Assembly (NCBI GenBank): GCA_905198125.1
Contig: CAJKBH010000047.1
Location: 1 to 20,978 of the forward strand
Source of the DNA: an uncultured Porphyromonadaceae bacterium
GTDB taxonomy: Bacteria; Bacteroidota; Bacteroidia; Bacteroidales; Muribaculaceae
Reading direction: 5' to 3'
Length of the DNA stretch: 20,978 nucleotides
The notes beneath the pieces were generated by a model. The model saw only the letters and a program-made list of their open reading frames with translations, had not been told where the DNA came from and ran no database searches. The position numbers were made by a program, and so were the translations under genes. Shown one piece after another: positions 7,805 through 15,128 of this stretch. Each line of letters starts with the position of its first letter. The stretch's first letter is position 1.

Positions 7805-8683
7805 ATGGAATCTACGCAAGGAAACGAAATTATAATATATCAGCCCGACGAGGAACTCTCTCTTGACGTAAGAGTGGATGATGAAACCGTGTGGCTCACA
7901 CAGTCCCAGATAGTCGAGCTGTTCGAATCAAGCAAAGCAAACATCAGCGAACATCTCAAGCATATTTTTGACTCAGGCGAATTGAGTAAAGAGGCAACTG
8001 TTCGGAAATTCCGAACAGTTCGACAAGAGGGGAATCGTAATGTGACCCGAAACATCGATTTTTTCAATCTGGATGTAATTATTTCTGTCGGATATAGAGT
8101 CAATACAGTCCGGGGTATTCAATTCAGACAGTGGGCCAATAAGGTTCTGAAAGAATATCTACTACGTGGTTATGCCGTAAATCAAAGATTGATGCAACTT
8201 GAAGATCGCATAGACCGTCATTTCTCAGAATACGACAGGCATCTTTTACAGCTTGATGAGAAAGTAGATTTCTTTGTCCGCAGCTCTATTCAACCTAAAG
8301 AAGGCGTATTCTTCGATGGCCAGATATTTGATGCTTACGCCTTTATCGCCGGTTTGATCCGCAAAGCCAGACATCGGATAGTCGTTATCGACAATTATAT
8401 AGACGATTCGGTACTGGTTCAGTTATCCAAGCGCACTCCGGGTGTTACGGTAGACATTTACGACGGGCAGATTTCCAAGCAGCTCCGTCAGGACGTGGAG
8501 AAACATAATGCACAGTATCCCGGAGTGACTCTACACAAATACACCAAAGCCCACGACCGTTTCCTGATAATCGATGAAGATGCGTATCACATCGGAGCCT
8601 CGCTGAAAGACCTCGGCAAGAAGCTGTTCGCCTTCTCCAGGATGGACGTCATGACCGGATCTGAGCTTATTTCGCGACTCTGA
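7805..8683 (+). CDS. RhuM-family protein fused to a phospholipase-D-like C-terminal domain
   Basis: A 292-residue protein. Residues about 8-130 form a RhuM/virulence-type domain (TVWLTQSQIVELF, FNLDVIISVGYRVN, FRQWANKVLKEYLLRGYAVN), thought to bind DNA. A helical linker spans 130-165. Residues about 168-290 resemble a PLD-like fold: KARHRIVVIDNYIDD, then H250-x-R252-x4-D257 and GASLKD. Compared with the HxKxxxxD nuclease/lipase motif the lysine is arginine, and only one such motif is present, so catalysis is uncertain. Such proteins are widespread in Bacteroidales accessory regions; function is unproven, with phage defence or regulation possible. I prefer the ATG at 7805 over the in-frame TTG at 7799, which lies inside the -7 element. 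A 25-base perfect palindrome sits in the coding sequence at 7996-8020. Confidence 0.8.
   Translation: MESTQGNEIIIYQPDEELSLDVRVDDETVWLTQSQIVELFESSKANISEHLKHIFDSGELSKEATVRKFRTVRQEGNRNVTRNIDFFNLDVIISVGYRVNTVRGIQFRQWANKVLKEYLLRGYAVNQRLMQLEDRIDRHFSEYDRHLLQLDEKVDFFVRSSIQPKEGVFFDGQIFDAYAFIAGLIRKARHRIVVIDNYIDDSVLVQLSKRTPGVTVDIYDGQISKQLRQDVEKHNAQYPGVTLHKYTKAHDRFLIIDEDAYHIGASLKDLGKKLFAFSRMDVMTGSELISRL
7996..8020. repeat. Perfect 25-base palindrome inside the RhuM-like gene
   Basis: Arms AACTGTTCGGAA (7996-8007) and TTCCGAACAGTT (8009-8020) flank a single A. It codes for the segment TVRKFRTV (residues 65-72), part of a motif common in RhuM-type proteins. Twelve-base perfect arms are not expected by chance in a window of this size. 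Confidence 0.85.
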
Positions 8684-8719
8684 AGTCGAAAATCCTAAAC
8701 GACGTAGATTCATAATACA

Positions 8720-9185
8720 ATGATTCGTAAAGCTGAAAACAAGGATATAAGGTGTTTTGAGACTGCTGGTGCAGGTGAATGACGTGCATGCCGAAGTGCG
8801 TCCCGATCTGTTTATCCAGGGACATACCAAATACACGGCCACCGAACTTGAAGATATTTTTGCCGACCCGGCTACTCCCGTCTTTGTGGATGTCAATGAG
8901 GAGGGTCGTGTGCTTGGCTACTGTTTCTGCGTGCTTCAAGACAATACCTCGAGCCGGCATCTGCAACAAATCAGGACTCTTTATATCGACGACCTGTGCA
9001 TAGATGAGACTGCTCGTGGCAAAGGCGTGGGCCGTCGGCTGTATGAACATGCAAAGGAATACGCCCGAAGGCAAGGCTGCCATAATCTTACCCTCAACGT
9101 ATGGGACGGCAACGAAACGGCCATGGGCTTCTACCGCCGCATGGGCCTCGTCACCCAGAAAACAACCCTTGAGACCATACTGTGA
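8720..9185 (+). pseudogene. GNAT-family N-acetyltransferase with an early frameshift
   Basis: From the ATG at 8720 the frame reads MIRKAENKDI, a typical GNAT start, but continues RCFETAG and stops near 8780. From about 8751 a different frame reads GVLRLLVQVNDVHAEVRPDLF and runs uninterrupted to 9185 with the acetyl-CoA-binding RGKGVG motif (around 9015-9032) and the final NLTLNVWDGNETAMGFYRRMG segment. Restoring two bases after ATA at 8747-8749 (for example CC) would give DIPGVLRLL and one continuous protein of about 155 residues, so a two-base loss is the simplest reading. The second frame has only a TTG at 8757 and lacks the first beta strand, so a functional product is unlikely unless frameshifting or sequence error is involved. 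No slippery heptamer is apparent. The substrate is unknown. Confidence 0.8.
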
Positions 9186-9213
9186 ATCAGCCTCAATTTT
9201 TGTCAACGCTCCC

Positions 9214-9257
9214 AAGTCATTAGTCATACGCTCGTAAGTCATCCGGTGCTTAGTCAT
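9214..9257. repeat. Four AGTCAT-type heptamer repeats
   Basis: AAGTCAT (9214-9220), TAGTCAT (9221-9227), TAAGTCAT (9235-9242) and TAGTCAT (9251-9257) lie between the broken GNAT gene and the perR promoter. The pattern resembles degenerate short tandem repeats (AGTCATT type) found between genes in several bacterial groups. No function is apparent. Confidence 0.6.
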
Positions 9258-9285
9258 GCGCCCCTTATAAAAAATTTGTTAAAAA

Positions 9286-9317
9286 TTTGGAGAATATAAG
9301 TATTTATTATAATTTTG
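9286..9317 (+). promoter_or_regulatory. Promoter of the perR-rubrerythrin unit
   Basis: TTTG (9286-9289), a 20-base spacer and TAATTTTG (9310-9317), a full match to the Bacteroidota pattern. It lies about 32 bases before the perR start. Confidence 0.8.
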
Positions 9318-9322
9318 TACTG

Positions 9323-9338
9323 AGTTCAATTTTGAACT
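9323..9338. promoter_or_regulatory. Palindrome AGTTCAA-TT-TTGAACT, candidate PerR operator
   Basis: Perfect seven-base arms with a two-base centre start five bases after the -7 element, over the expected transcription start. Fur-family proteins often repress their own promoter from such sites. The sequence does not match the classical TTATAATNATTATAA PerR box, so binding is an inference from position and symmetry. Confidence 0.5.
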
Positions 9339-9348
9339 GATTAATGAT

Positions 9349-9786
9349 ATGGAATCGAGACGCACCGAATTGATGAGACAACTTCTGGACGCCGGCATAA
9401 GGCCGTCGGCCCAGAGGATTGCCATTATGGAATACATCTCGGCTTGCGAATGCCATCCCAGGGCCGACGAGGTGTATTCGGCATTGGTGCGCGAGCATCC
9501 CACATTGTCACGCACTACCGTATTCAGCTGTTTGAAATTGCTCGCGGAAAAAGGATTGTTGAACGACATAGACATTTCGGCCGAATCAACAAGATACGAT
9601 TCCGCTCACAGGCAGCCGCATGCGCATTTCATGTGCAGGGACTGCCACAGGATATTCGACATACCTTTCGACCTTGGGATACTGCCGGCGCCCGCTGATT
9701 TCGAGTGCGACAACGTAAACGTATTTTTCAAGGGGCGATGTCCCGAATGTCTGAAAAAACTTGAAAACAGCCATGAATGCAAGTGA
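9349..9786 (+). CDS. perR: Fur-family peroxide-responsive regulator, PerR-like
   Basis: A 145-residue metalloregulator. The winged-helix DNA-binding half covers about 1-80 (RPSAQRIAIMEYI; RADEVYSALV; LSRTTVFSCLKLLAEKGLL). The regulatory metal site fits PerR: His36, Asp84, His91, His93 and Asp104 match B. subtilis PerR His37, Asp85, His91, His93 and Asp104. The Asp rather than Glu at the last position favours peroxide sensing. The structural zinc site is Cys96/Cys99 and Cys131/Cys134. It would repress oxidative-stress genes until metal-catalysed His oxidation releases it from DNA. Rubrerythrin, a common PerR target, follows 60 bases downstream on the same strand with no clear promoter of its own. 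A palindrome at 9323-9338 is a candidate autoregulatory site. Fur or Zur identity is not excluded. Confidence 0.85.
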   Translation: MESRRTELMRQLLDAGIRPSAQRIAIMEYISACECHPRADEVYSALVREHPTLSRTTVFSCLKLLAEKGLLNDIDISAESTRYDSAHRQPHAHFMCRDCHRIFDIPFDLGILPAPADFECDNVNVFFKGRCPECLKKLENSHECK

Positions 9787-9846
9787 ATTGACATTTACCG
9801 ACATAAACAAGCTATAAAAACACAAATAAATAAATACAAGAAACTA

Positions 9847-10389
9847 ATGAAAGACCTGAAAGGAACAAAAACAGAGAAAAATCTGATGGACGCTTTTGCC
9901 GGCGAATCAATGGCCCGCAACAAGTACACCTATTTCGCATCGAAGGCACGCAAGGACGGCTACGAGCAGATAGCGGCCATCTTTGAGGAAACGGCCAACA
10001 ACGAGAAGGAGCACGCCAAACTGTGGTTCAAGCTGCTGAACGGCGGCGAGATCTCAGACACGATGGACAATCTCCGTGCCGCCGCCGAAGGCGAGAACTA
10101 TGAGTGGACCGACATGTATGCCAAGATGGCTGAAGAGGCCGAGGCCGAAGGGTTCAACGACATCGCGCATCGCTTCCGCGCCGTCGCAGCCATCGAGAAG
10201 CACCACGAGGAGCGCTATCGTCGTCTGCTTCAGAACATCGAGGAGGGCATCGTATTCTCGCGCGAAGGCGACACCGTATGGATTTGCCGCAACTGCGGTC
10301 ACCTGCACATCGGCAAGAAAGCACCCGAGGTATGCCCGGTATGCCATCACAAGCGCAGTTTCTTTGAAATTGAAGCCAAGAACTATTGA
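9847..10389 (+). CDS. rbr: Rubrerythrin
   Basis: A 180-residue cytoplasmic peroxidase of anaerobes that reduces hydrogen peroxide to water. The N-terminal ferritin-like four-helix domain (about 1-135) carries diiron ligands: Glu20, the Glu53/His56 pair, glutamates around 94-99, and the Glu117/His120 region. The C-terminal rubredoxin domain binds one iron through Cys147, Cys150, Cys163 and Cys166 (ICRNCG and VCPVCH). Length is typical of the family. The 60-base gap to perR is A-rich and shows no TAnnTTTG element, so the gene is probably cotranscribed with the regulator. A very strong terminator follows 28 bases after the stop, closing a two-gene oxidative-stress unit. Confidence 0.95.
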   Translation: MKDLKGTKTEKNLMDAFAGESMARNKYTYFASKARKDGYEQIAAIFEETANNEKEHAKLWFKLLNGGEISDTMDNLRAAAEGENYEWTDMYAKMAEEAEAEGFNDIAHRFRAVAAIEKHHEERYRRLLQNIEEGIVFSREGDTVWICRNCGHLHIGKKAPEVCPVCHHKRSFFEIEAKNY

Positions 10390-10417
10390 TTCCGGGCGAC
10401 CGGCTCCCACATACCTG

Positions 10418-10462
10418 AAATCGGCATGTATACGAATTGCTCCGTGTACATGCCGATTTTTT
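10418..10462 (+). terminator. Strong rho-independent terminator after rubrerythrin
   Basis: A 17-base arm AAATCGGCATGTATACG (10418-10434) pairs with 10443-10459 with one G-U pair and an eight-base loop, running directly into six T residues (10457-10462). Confidence 0.9.
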
Positions 10463-10570
10463 ATCTCGGTCAATCCCCGCCCGGTCTACGCCTGTCGGCT
10501 GTCAGTACCGACCTATAAAATCCGGCATGATTGGCCCTGCCCTGAAAATCCGCGTCGTATAACCGGGGGC

Positions 10571-10602
10571 TTTGGAAATTTTGCCAAAAACCTCTAACTT
10601 TG
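10571..10602 (+). promoter_or_regulatory. Promoter of the acyltransferase-MFS-phosphatase cluster
   Basis: TTTG (10571-10574), a 20-base spacer and TAACTTTG (10595-10602). It lies inside an upstream extension of the acyltransferase reading frame, so the gene must start downstream, at the ATG at 10629. Confidence 0.75.
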
Positions 10603-10628
10603 CATCCCGTTATACAACCACATTCCGT

Positions 10629-11720
10629 ATGGCGTCCAATGCACAATATCAAATATCAAGAATCATTCCGGGCTTCGACCTGTTGCGCTTTCCGCTTATA
10701 GTTGGCGTAGTTATGATTCATTGCAATTATCTGCAGTACCTTGACCCGCCCCTCTCCGGACCGGACACAAGCGTGTTCGTATTATTCCACACAATATTCA
10801 AACGCTATATCCTCGATCTTTGCGTGCCGGCCTTCTTTGTCATATCCGGATACCTGTTTTTCAGGGAAGGACCCGTGATGTCGTGGTCCGGATATAAGTC
10901 CAAACTGAAACGTCGGGTCAAGACACTGCTTGTACCCTACCTTATGTGGAACTTCATCGGATTCATCCTGTTTTTGATAAAGCACCGTCCCGTGGACATC
11001 GACATCATCAGGTTACTGACAGGATTCATCTGCCGGTTGCCCGGCGACCCTTTCCCTTACGATTTCCCCATGTGGTTCATCCGCAACCTCATTATAATCG
11101 ATGTCTGTTCGCCCCTTATTTCTGTCATGCTGCGCCTGCTGAAAGGGGCCACGCCACTGGTGCCGTTTATACTGTGTGTGTCCGTACCCGTGTTTTCACC
11201 CGGCATCGATCCTCTCGTAGTGCTCCCGAACAGCCTTTACTTCACGCTCGGTGCAACTCTGGCCTGCTTCGGCCGCAAACTGTTAGCAGCCCGCTCGTGG
11301 CCGGCAGCCTCTGTCGGATACCTTGCAGGCTGCACCGCATGCATATCAGGCATAGGCAACACGTCCCCATTCATGGCCGATACTCTTTATCTGATCACCT
11401 CTATTTTCGGTGTTCTCTTAATGCTTTTGCTCGGCATCATTGTTGCCGATGGCGGCCGCAGGCAGATTCCCCGCTTTCTCGCCGGATCCACATTCTTCCT
11501 GTACGGATTCCACGGCCTCTTTTGCGTAATAACCTGCAAGGCCGTCACTAAAATGATAAGGCCGGTCAACAACTTTCTTTGCTTCACAGATTATTTTCTT
11601 ATCTTCTTAATAATATTCACCATCTCAATTCTCGCCTACGCAGTGTTACGCCGTCTCTCCCCCGGGTTTATGGCCCTTCTGACCGGCGCCCGGTCCCGAT
11701 CATCCGCGTCTCTTGTATGA
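10629..11720 (+). CDS. Acyltransferase family 3 integral membrane protein
   Basis: A 363-residue multi-pass membrane protein of the acyltransferase 3 superfamily (OafA/WecH-like), which transfers acetyl or other acyl groups to sugars or lipids at the membrane. The N-terminus has the family pattern RIIPGFDLLRFPLIVGVVMIH, with a conserved Arg20 and His31 in the first membrane segment. Further typical segments are PAFFVISGYLFF, a basic loop KSKLKRRVKTLLVPYLMWN, and PMWFIRNL. About ten hydrophobic segments follow. The frame is open further upstream, but the promoter at 10571-10602 excludes that start. The MFS gene follows after 24 bases, suggesting an operon. The acceptor is unknown; no glycosyltransferases are nearby to hint at it. 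Confidence 0.85.
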   Translation: MASNAQYQISRIIPGFDLLRFPLIVGVVMIHCNYLQYLDPPLSGPDTSVFVLFHTIFKRYILDLCVPAFFVISGYLFFREGPVMSWSGYKSKLKRRVKTLLVPYLMWNFIGFILFLIKHRPVDIDIIRLLTGFICRLPGDPFPYDFPMWFIRNLIIIDVCSPLISVMLRLLKGATPLVPFILCVSVPVFSPGIDPLVVLPNSLYFTLGATLACFGRKLLAARSWPAASVGYLAGCTACISGIGNTSPFMADTLYLITSIFGVLLMLLLGIIVADGGRRQIPRFLAGSTFFLYGFHGLFCVITCKAVTKMIRPVNNFLCFTDYFLIFLIIFTISILAYAVLRRLSPGFMALLTGARSRSSASLV

Positions 11721-11744
11721 CAGAAACATTCCCTACACCCCTGT

Positions 11745-12941
11745 ATGATGCATCTTGATAAATTCCGCAACGGAATTCATTATGTCGTGCCGTTGCTGAT
11801 CATGACCGTGGCCGGTTTCACGTTCAACACCTCGGAGCTGATCCCGGTGGCGTTGCTCAGCGACATCGGCGCTGACTTGGGCGTAAGCGAGGCCAGGACC
11901 GGCCTGCTTATCACGGTCTACGCCTGGGTCGTGGCATTGCTGTCACTGCCGCTGATGCTGCTCTTTGCCCGTGTGCCCTACCGCAAGCTGATGCTCGGCA
12001 TCATCGCGGTGTTTATCATCTCGCACGCATTCTCCACTCTGGCAGGAAGCTACGGCATGCTGATGGCCTCGCGTATCGGCGTGGCCCTGACCCACTGTAT
12101 ATTCTGGTCCATCGCACCGGCTATGGCCGTGGCCGTGGCACCGCCCGATAAACGAGCTACCGCCCTTAGCGTACTCGTGGCCGGCGGTGGCATCGCACTG
12201 ATAGTGGGACTGCCCATCGGGCGCCTCATCGGCCTTGTGGCAGGATGGCGCACCGCATTCGGCTCAATCGGCATCCTTGCCGCCGTGCTGTTCCTGCTTA
12301 TGTGGCTGTTCTATCCGAACGTGAGGCGCAAGGCCGACACCGTGTCGCGCAAGCAGTTGATCCGCGACATGCTGCATTGCCCGCCATTGCTTATGATTTA
12401 CCTTATCATCGGCATCATAGTCACAGGGCATTATACCGGTTACAGTTACATAGAGCCGTTCTTAGGACAGATTGCCGGATTCAGCGAATCGGGCATCACA
12501 TGGACACTGACCCTGTTCGGCGTGGCCGGACTGTTAGCCAGTTTTATTGCCGGCGAAGGCTATACCCGACATTCGCGCGCCATCATCACGGCGTCATGCC
12601 TCGGCATACCGTTTATGTTGCTGATGCTTCGTCCGGCGGCCGACTTCAGCCCTATACTGTTAGCCACGCTGTGCGTACCCTGGGGAATGTCGCTGACGGT
12701 GCTGAACATCGCCATGCAGAACGACATAGTGCGCCTGTTCCCGAATGATTCGGCCGTGCCGATGAGCCTGTATTCCGGCATCTTCAACCTCGGCATCGGG
12801 GCCGGCGCCTTGGTGGGCGGTATCGCTACAAACCATAGCCTGCTCGGACAGATTGGTTATATAGGCGGTGCCATAGCGATATGCGCCGCCCTCTACTGCC
12901 TGTTGATGTACATTCCCGCACGCAGCCGAGCCTTGTCCTGA
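11745..12941 (+). CDS. MFS transporter, SotB/DHA1-like exporter
   Basis: A 398-residue protein with about twelve hydrophobic segments, the usual size for the major facilitator superfamily. The N-terminus (GFTFNTSELIPVALLSDIGADL) closely resembles sugar-efflux transporters of the SotB type. The second-third loop (FARVPYRKLMLG) and the GGGIALIVGLPIGRLIGLVAGWR stretch in segment five (motif-C-like antiporter region) support proton-coupled export. The substrate could be sugars, nucleosides or drugs; sequence alone does not settle it. It lies 24 bases after the acyltransferase and 26 bases before the phosphatase, probably one transcript. An internal ATG at residue 2 is an alternative start. Confidence 0.87.
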   Translation: MMHLDKFRNGIHYVVPLLIMTVAGFTFNTSELIPVALLSDIGADLGVSEARTGLLITVYAWVVALLSLPLMLLFARVPYRKLMLGIIAVFIISHAFSTLAGSYGMLMASRIGVALTHCIFWSIAPAMAVAVAPPDKRATALSVLVAGGGIALIVGLPIGRLIGLVAGWRTAFGSIGILAAVLFLLMWLFYPNVRRKADTVSRKQLIRDMLHCPPLLMIYLIIGIIVTGHYTGYSYIEPFLGQIAGFSESGITWTLTLFGVAGLLASFIAGEGYTRHSRAIITASCLGIPFMLLMLRPAADFSPILLATLCVPWGMSLTVLNIAMQNDIVRLFPNDSAVPMSLYSGIFNLGIGAGALVGGIATNHSLLGQIGYIGGAIAICAALYCLLMYIPARSRALS

Positions 12942-12967
12942 ATTGTTTTGCTTATAAAAAACTATCT

Positions 12968-13504
12968 ATGACTGATCTGAATTCTGAATTGATGGCGCGT
13001 CTCCGCGCCAAGCATGAGGCCGGCGAACCGGTCAAGGTACTGTTCGTATGTTTAGGCAACATCTGCCGCTCGCCGGCTGCCCAAGGACTGATGGAGGCGG
13101 TCGTGTCCGCTCACGATGATCAAAACAACTGGGTGATCGATTCCGCCGGTACGGGCGACTACCACATCGGCGACCTTCCCGACCGCCGTATGCGCGCCCA
13201 TGCCGCCAGGCGCGGCTACGACCTGACGCACCGTTGCCGTCAGATCTCGATGTCCGACTTCTTCGACTTCGATCTCATCATCGGCATGGACGAGTCCAAC
13301 ATACGCAACCTGCGCCGACTCGCTCCCACCGTGGAGACGGAACAAAAAATAATGCCGATGTCAGCCTTTTTCGACGACACCCGGCATTATGATTATGTCC
13401 CCGACCCCTATTACGAAGGGGCCGAGGGCTTTGAACTCGTCTTGGATCTGCTTCAGGCAGCCACCCGAAACCTCTATGCGGCCATTACCGCCCGTCCGGC
13501 TTAA
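12968..13504 (+). CDS. Low-molecular-weight protein tyrosine phosphatase
   Basis: A 178-residue cytoplasmic phosphatase. The P-loop CLGNICRS holds the nucleophile Cys28 and phosphate-binding Arg34 (C-x5-R), and the general acid is Asp146 in DPYY (146-149). The N-terminus is about 20 residues longer than usual because of a helical extension. The frame is open upstream to 12881, but that would overlap the MFS gene by about 60 bases; the ATG at 12968 fits the family better. Such enzymes often act with tyrosine kinases of capsule export, but none is present here. Its position behind the acyltransferase and exporter may reflect shared regulation rather than one pathway. Confidence 0.9.
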   Translation: MTDLNSELMARLRAKHEAGEPVKVLFVCLGNICRSPAAQGLMEAVVSAHDDQNNWVIDSAGTGDYHIGDLPDRRMRAHAARRGYDLTHRCRQISMSDFFDFDLIIGMDESNIRNLRRLAPTVETEQKIMPMSAFFDDTRHYDYVPDPYYEGAEGFELVLDLLQAATRNLYAAITARPA

Positions 13505-13576
13505 TCAGGCGCGTTGGGTTCCACAGGAAAGTGGCCGTATCAAGCGCATTGGTCGTATCAGGCTGGCTGGTTCCGG

Positions 13577-13596
13577 GTGCGGGCTTTAGCTCGCAC
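13577..13596. terminator. Hairpin in the convergent gap between phosphatase and tnaA
   Basis: GTGCGGGC (13577-13584) pairs with GCTCGCAC (13589-13596), one G-U pair, with a TTTA loop. It lies in the 100-base gap between convergent stop codons. There is no T run on either strand, so terminator function is weakly supported. Confidence 0.35.
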
Positions 13597-13604
13597 GCAT
13601 TCCG

Positions 13605-14984
13605 TTACTCGTCGGCCGGAGCCAGCTGCACGGTGAAGTGGCGCATCAGCGGGGCTTCCCACGTGATTTTCACGCCGCGCGTTATCTCGTTGCGGCGGTC
13701 GTACACGTTCTTCAGGGCTGCGGCCACCACATTCATGTGGTTGTCGGTATATGTGCGGCGCGGTATGGCCAGACGCAGCAGGTCGAGTCCGCCGAAGCGG
13801 TTCTCGCGCGTCACGGGGTCGCGGTCGGCCAGGATGTAGCCGATCTCGCAGCCACGTATTCCGGCCTCGAGGTACAGCTCTACGGTAAGCGTCTGTGCCG
13901 GAAATTCTTCCTTCGGCACGTTGGTCAGTATCTTCGATGCGTCCACAAATATGGCGTGTCCGCCGGCGGGACGCTGGTACGGGATGCCGTATTCATCGAG
14001 TTTTTTGGCCAGGTATTCCACCTGATGGATGCGCGTATGCAGGTTATCGAACTCCGTGTTCTCGTCCAGACCTACGGCCAGGGCCTCCATGTCGCGGCCG
14101 TTCATACCGCCGTATGTCAGGTAGCCCTCGAACGGGATGGCAAAGCGCTGTGCGCCCTCTGCCCAGTCCTGATGACGAGTGGCGAAGAAACCGCCCATGT
14201 TCACGATGGCGTCCTTCTTGGCCGACATGGTCATGCCGTCGGCCAGCGCGAACATCTCGCGCACTATCTCCTTGATGGTCTTGTCGGCGTAACCCTCCTC
14301 GCGGGTCTTGATGAAATATGCGTTCTCGGCAAAGCGGGCGGAGTCGAATATGACGCGCAGGCCATGACGGTCGGCCAGCTCGCGCACGGCGCGGAGGTTG
14401 GCCATCGACACGGGCTGTCCGCCGGCCGTATTGTTGGTGATGGTCACGATGATGAACGGCACGCGGCCCTTGTTGTCGGTCACGGCTTTCTCCAGCTTGT
14501 CGATGTCCACGTTGCCCTTGAAGGGATGCTCCAGCTGGGTGTCGCGGGCCTCGTCGATGGTGCAGTCCACGGCGAACGCCTTGCGGCTCTCGATATGCCC
14601 CTTGGTGGTGTCGAAATGCGAGTTGCCCGGCACCACGTCGCCGGCCTTGACCAATGCGCTGAACACCACGTTCTCGGCGGCGCGGCCCTGATGCGTCGGG
14701 ATAACCATCGGGAATCCGGTGATGCGCTCTATGGTGTCCTTCATCCTGAAGAAGGAGCGGGCGCCGGCATAACTCTCGTCGCCCATCATCATGGCGCTCC
14801 ACTGACGGTCGCTCATGGCTCCGGTGCCGGAGTCGGTCAGAAGGTCGATATACACCTGTTCGGCCGGAAGTTGAAATACATTGTAATGCGCTGCCTTGAT
14901 CCATTCTTCGCGCTCTTCACGCGTGCTGGTGCGGATGGGTTCAACCATCTTGATTCGCCACGATTCGGCAAAAGGTAATTCCAT
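13605..14984 (-). CDS. tnaA: Tryptophanase (L-tryptophan indole-lyase)
   Basis: A 459-residue pyridoxal-phosphate enzyme that splits tryptophan to indole, pyruvate and ammonia. Family hallmarks are YIDLLTDSGTGAMSD, MMMGDESYAG, PTHQGRAAEN and NTAGGQPVSM. SAKKD contains the cofactor lysine Lys257, and HFTVQL lies near the end. The related tyrosine phenol-lyase has an Arg at 381 that binds the phenol hydroxyl; here it is Ile381 in CEIG, as in tryptophanases, so the tryptophan form is favoured. The start at 14984 gives the usual N-terminus (MELPFAESWRIKMVEPI). A well-formed reverse-strand promoter lies at 15057-15088. No TnaB permease is adjacent. Indole is a known gut signal; regulation here could involve repeats at 15129-15168. 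Confidence 0.95.
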   Translation of the reverse strand: MELPFAESWRIKMVEPIRTSTREEREEWIKAAHYNVFQLPAEQVYIDLLTDSGTGAMSDRQWSAMMMGDESYAGARSFFRMKDTIERITGFPMVIPTHQGRAAENVVFSALVKAGDVVPGNSHFDTTKGHIESRKAFAVDCTIDEARDTQLEHPFKGNVDIDKLEKAVTDNKGRVPFIIVTITNNTAGGQPVSMANLRAVRELADRHGLRVIFDSARFAENAYFIKTREEGYADKTIKEIVREMFALADGMTMSAKKDAIVNMGGFFATRHQDWAEGAQRFAIPFEGYLTYGGMNGRDMEALAVGLDENTEFDNLHTRIHQVEYLAKKLDEYGIPYQRPAGGHAIFVDASKILTNVPKEEFPAQTLTVELYLEAGIRGCEIGYILADRDPVTRENRFGGLDLLRLAIPRRTYTDNHMNVVAAALKNVYDRRNEITRGVKITWEAPLMRHFTVQLAPADE

Positions 14985-15019
14985 GGTATTTGAAGTTTTA
15001 GGTTAATCTCATTCATTCG

Positions 15020-15037
15020 GGACTGAGGGCACAGTCC
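15020..15037 (-). promoter_or_regulatory. Short hairpin in the tnaA leader
   Basis: GGACTG (15020-15025) and CAGTCC (15032-15037) form a six-base stem with a six-base loop in the 65-70-base leader between promoter and gene. It lacks a T run and does not resemble a TnaC-type attenuator. Confidence 0.35.
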
Positions 15038-15056
15038 TGCCATTGGCTTTCAACGG

Positions 15057-15088
15057 CAAATATACAAAGAATATTCTGATAAAACAAA
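15057..15088 (-). promoter_or_regulatory. Promoter of tnaA
   Basis: On the reverse strand TTTG (15088-15085), a 20-base spacer and TATATTTG (15064-15057) match the Bacteroidota consensus exactly. Confidence 0.8.
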
Positions 15089-15128
15089 TATTACGGCTGC
15101 CAGGCCCATTTATCATCTTCATCTTACT

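Noticed and set aside
13638..14978. Long forward-strand open frame (446 codons) opposite tnaA
   Set aside because: It lies wholly antisense to an unmistakable tryptophanase, has a His/Val/Gly-rich composition with no recognisable domain, and follows from codon bias on the other strand.
14837..15043. Possible TnaC-like leader peptide upstream of tnaA
   Set aside because: The small frame contains a Trp but runs through the tnaA start and on for about 150 bases in another frame. It lacks the Trp-x-x-x-Asn spacing and terminal proline stop of TnaC, so it is probably chance.
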